From IMG/VR virus record IMGVR_UViG_3300026531_000005, positions 1 through 39,507 of that record: 39,507 nucleotides of DNA; one strand, written 5' to 3'. Of the stretch, positions 39,463 to 39,507 are shown one piece after another. Source of the DNA: a virus. A program made the position numbers and the translations under genes. The notes under the pieces were generated by a model. The model ran no database searches, was not told the origin of the DNA, and was given only the letters and a program-made list of their open reading frames with translations. Every line of letters begins with the position of its first letter. The stretch's first letter is position 1.

Positions 39463-39507
39463 TGGTCGGGGCGGCGGGATTCGAACTCGCGACCCTCTGC
39501 TCCCAAA
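39463..39507 (-). tRNA. tRNA-Pro (TGG), 3' half; probable attachment core
   Basis: Minus strand from the right edge reads TTTGGGA-GCAGA-GGGTC-GCGAG-TTCGAAT-CCCGC-CGCCCCG-A-CCA: anticodon loop with TGG, 3' anticodon strand, variable loop, T arm, acceptor strand and CCA. The 5' half is outside the window. The 3' ends of tRNA genes are frequent prophage integration sites, and the prophage lies on the 3' side, as expected. Confidence 0.88.

Overview
The window is most of a temperate, tailed-phage genome (a prophage) in a GC-rich bacterium. The protein style, the encoded RdgC and AlpA-type genes and the tRNA sequences suggest a betaproteobacterium of the order Burkholderiales, perhaps Bordetella/Achromobacter-like. 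That host assignment is inference. Positions 1-20925 are a minus-strand late operon. Read in the direction of transcription it holds two unknown or minor structural genes, a putative cos/packaging region rich in GGTGCGAACACC repeats, a lambda-type packaging and head block (small and large terminase, gpW, portal, S49 protease, acidic scaffold-like protein, decoration protein, gpE capsid, FI- and FII-position proteins), and then a Mu-type contractile tail (gp37, DUF2635, sheath, tube, gp41 plus a frameshifted GpE-like extension, tape measure with a tail lysozyme, gp43-gp48, tail fibre). The left edge cuts the tail fibre gene. Lysis genes and an integrase are not in the window.

Positions 21014-22729 hold three plus-strand genes of unknown function, set against the minus-strand direction of their neighbours; they look like cargo (moron) genes. 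Next come two minus-strand tRNA-like genes, Gly(TCC) and an initiator-like CAT tRNA with a defective T arm, each preceded by a terminator hairpin.

Positions 23069-29427 are the leftward early operon: a YdaS/Cro-like regulator, small unknown genes, an HNH/Ref-like nuclease, a ParB-like protein, an SF2 helicase, a Toprim primase-like protein, a PD-(D/E)XK (Vsr/DUF559-like) nuclease and a candidate late regulator. Divergent from it is an S24 (LexA/CI-type) repressor at 29540-30217. Operator-like palindromes (TRCACC-N4-GGTGYA) lie in the divergent region, and another lies inside a near-consensus promoter after the repressor gene. A single repressor could therefore control both early operons.

Positions 30603-39329 are a tightly overlapping rightward early operon: an unknown protein, an ImmA/IrrE-like HEIGH metallopeptidase, a shortened beta-sliding-clamp-like protein, RdgC, a second ParB-like protein, an EGW/HDD-motif protein, a multidomain DUF551/DUF4406 fusion, a C5 cytosine methyltransferase carrying eight degenerate internal repeats, and an AlpA-type excisionase/regulator. 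A strong terminator, arm-site-like repeats and the 3' half of tRNA-Pro(TGG) end the window. That tRNA end is the likely attachment site.

The most promising points for follow-up are the metallopeptidase next to the repressor, the reduced sliding clamp beside RdgC, the lambda-type slippery heptamer in a Mu-type tail, the repeat-rich cos candidate, and the unknown plus-strand cassette.
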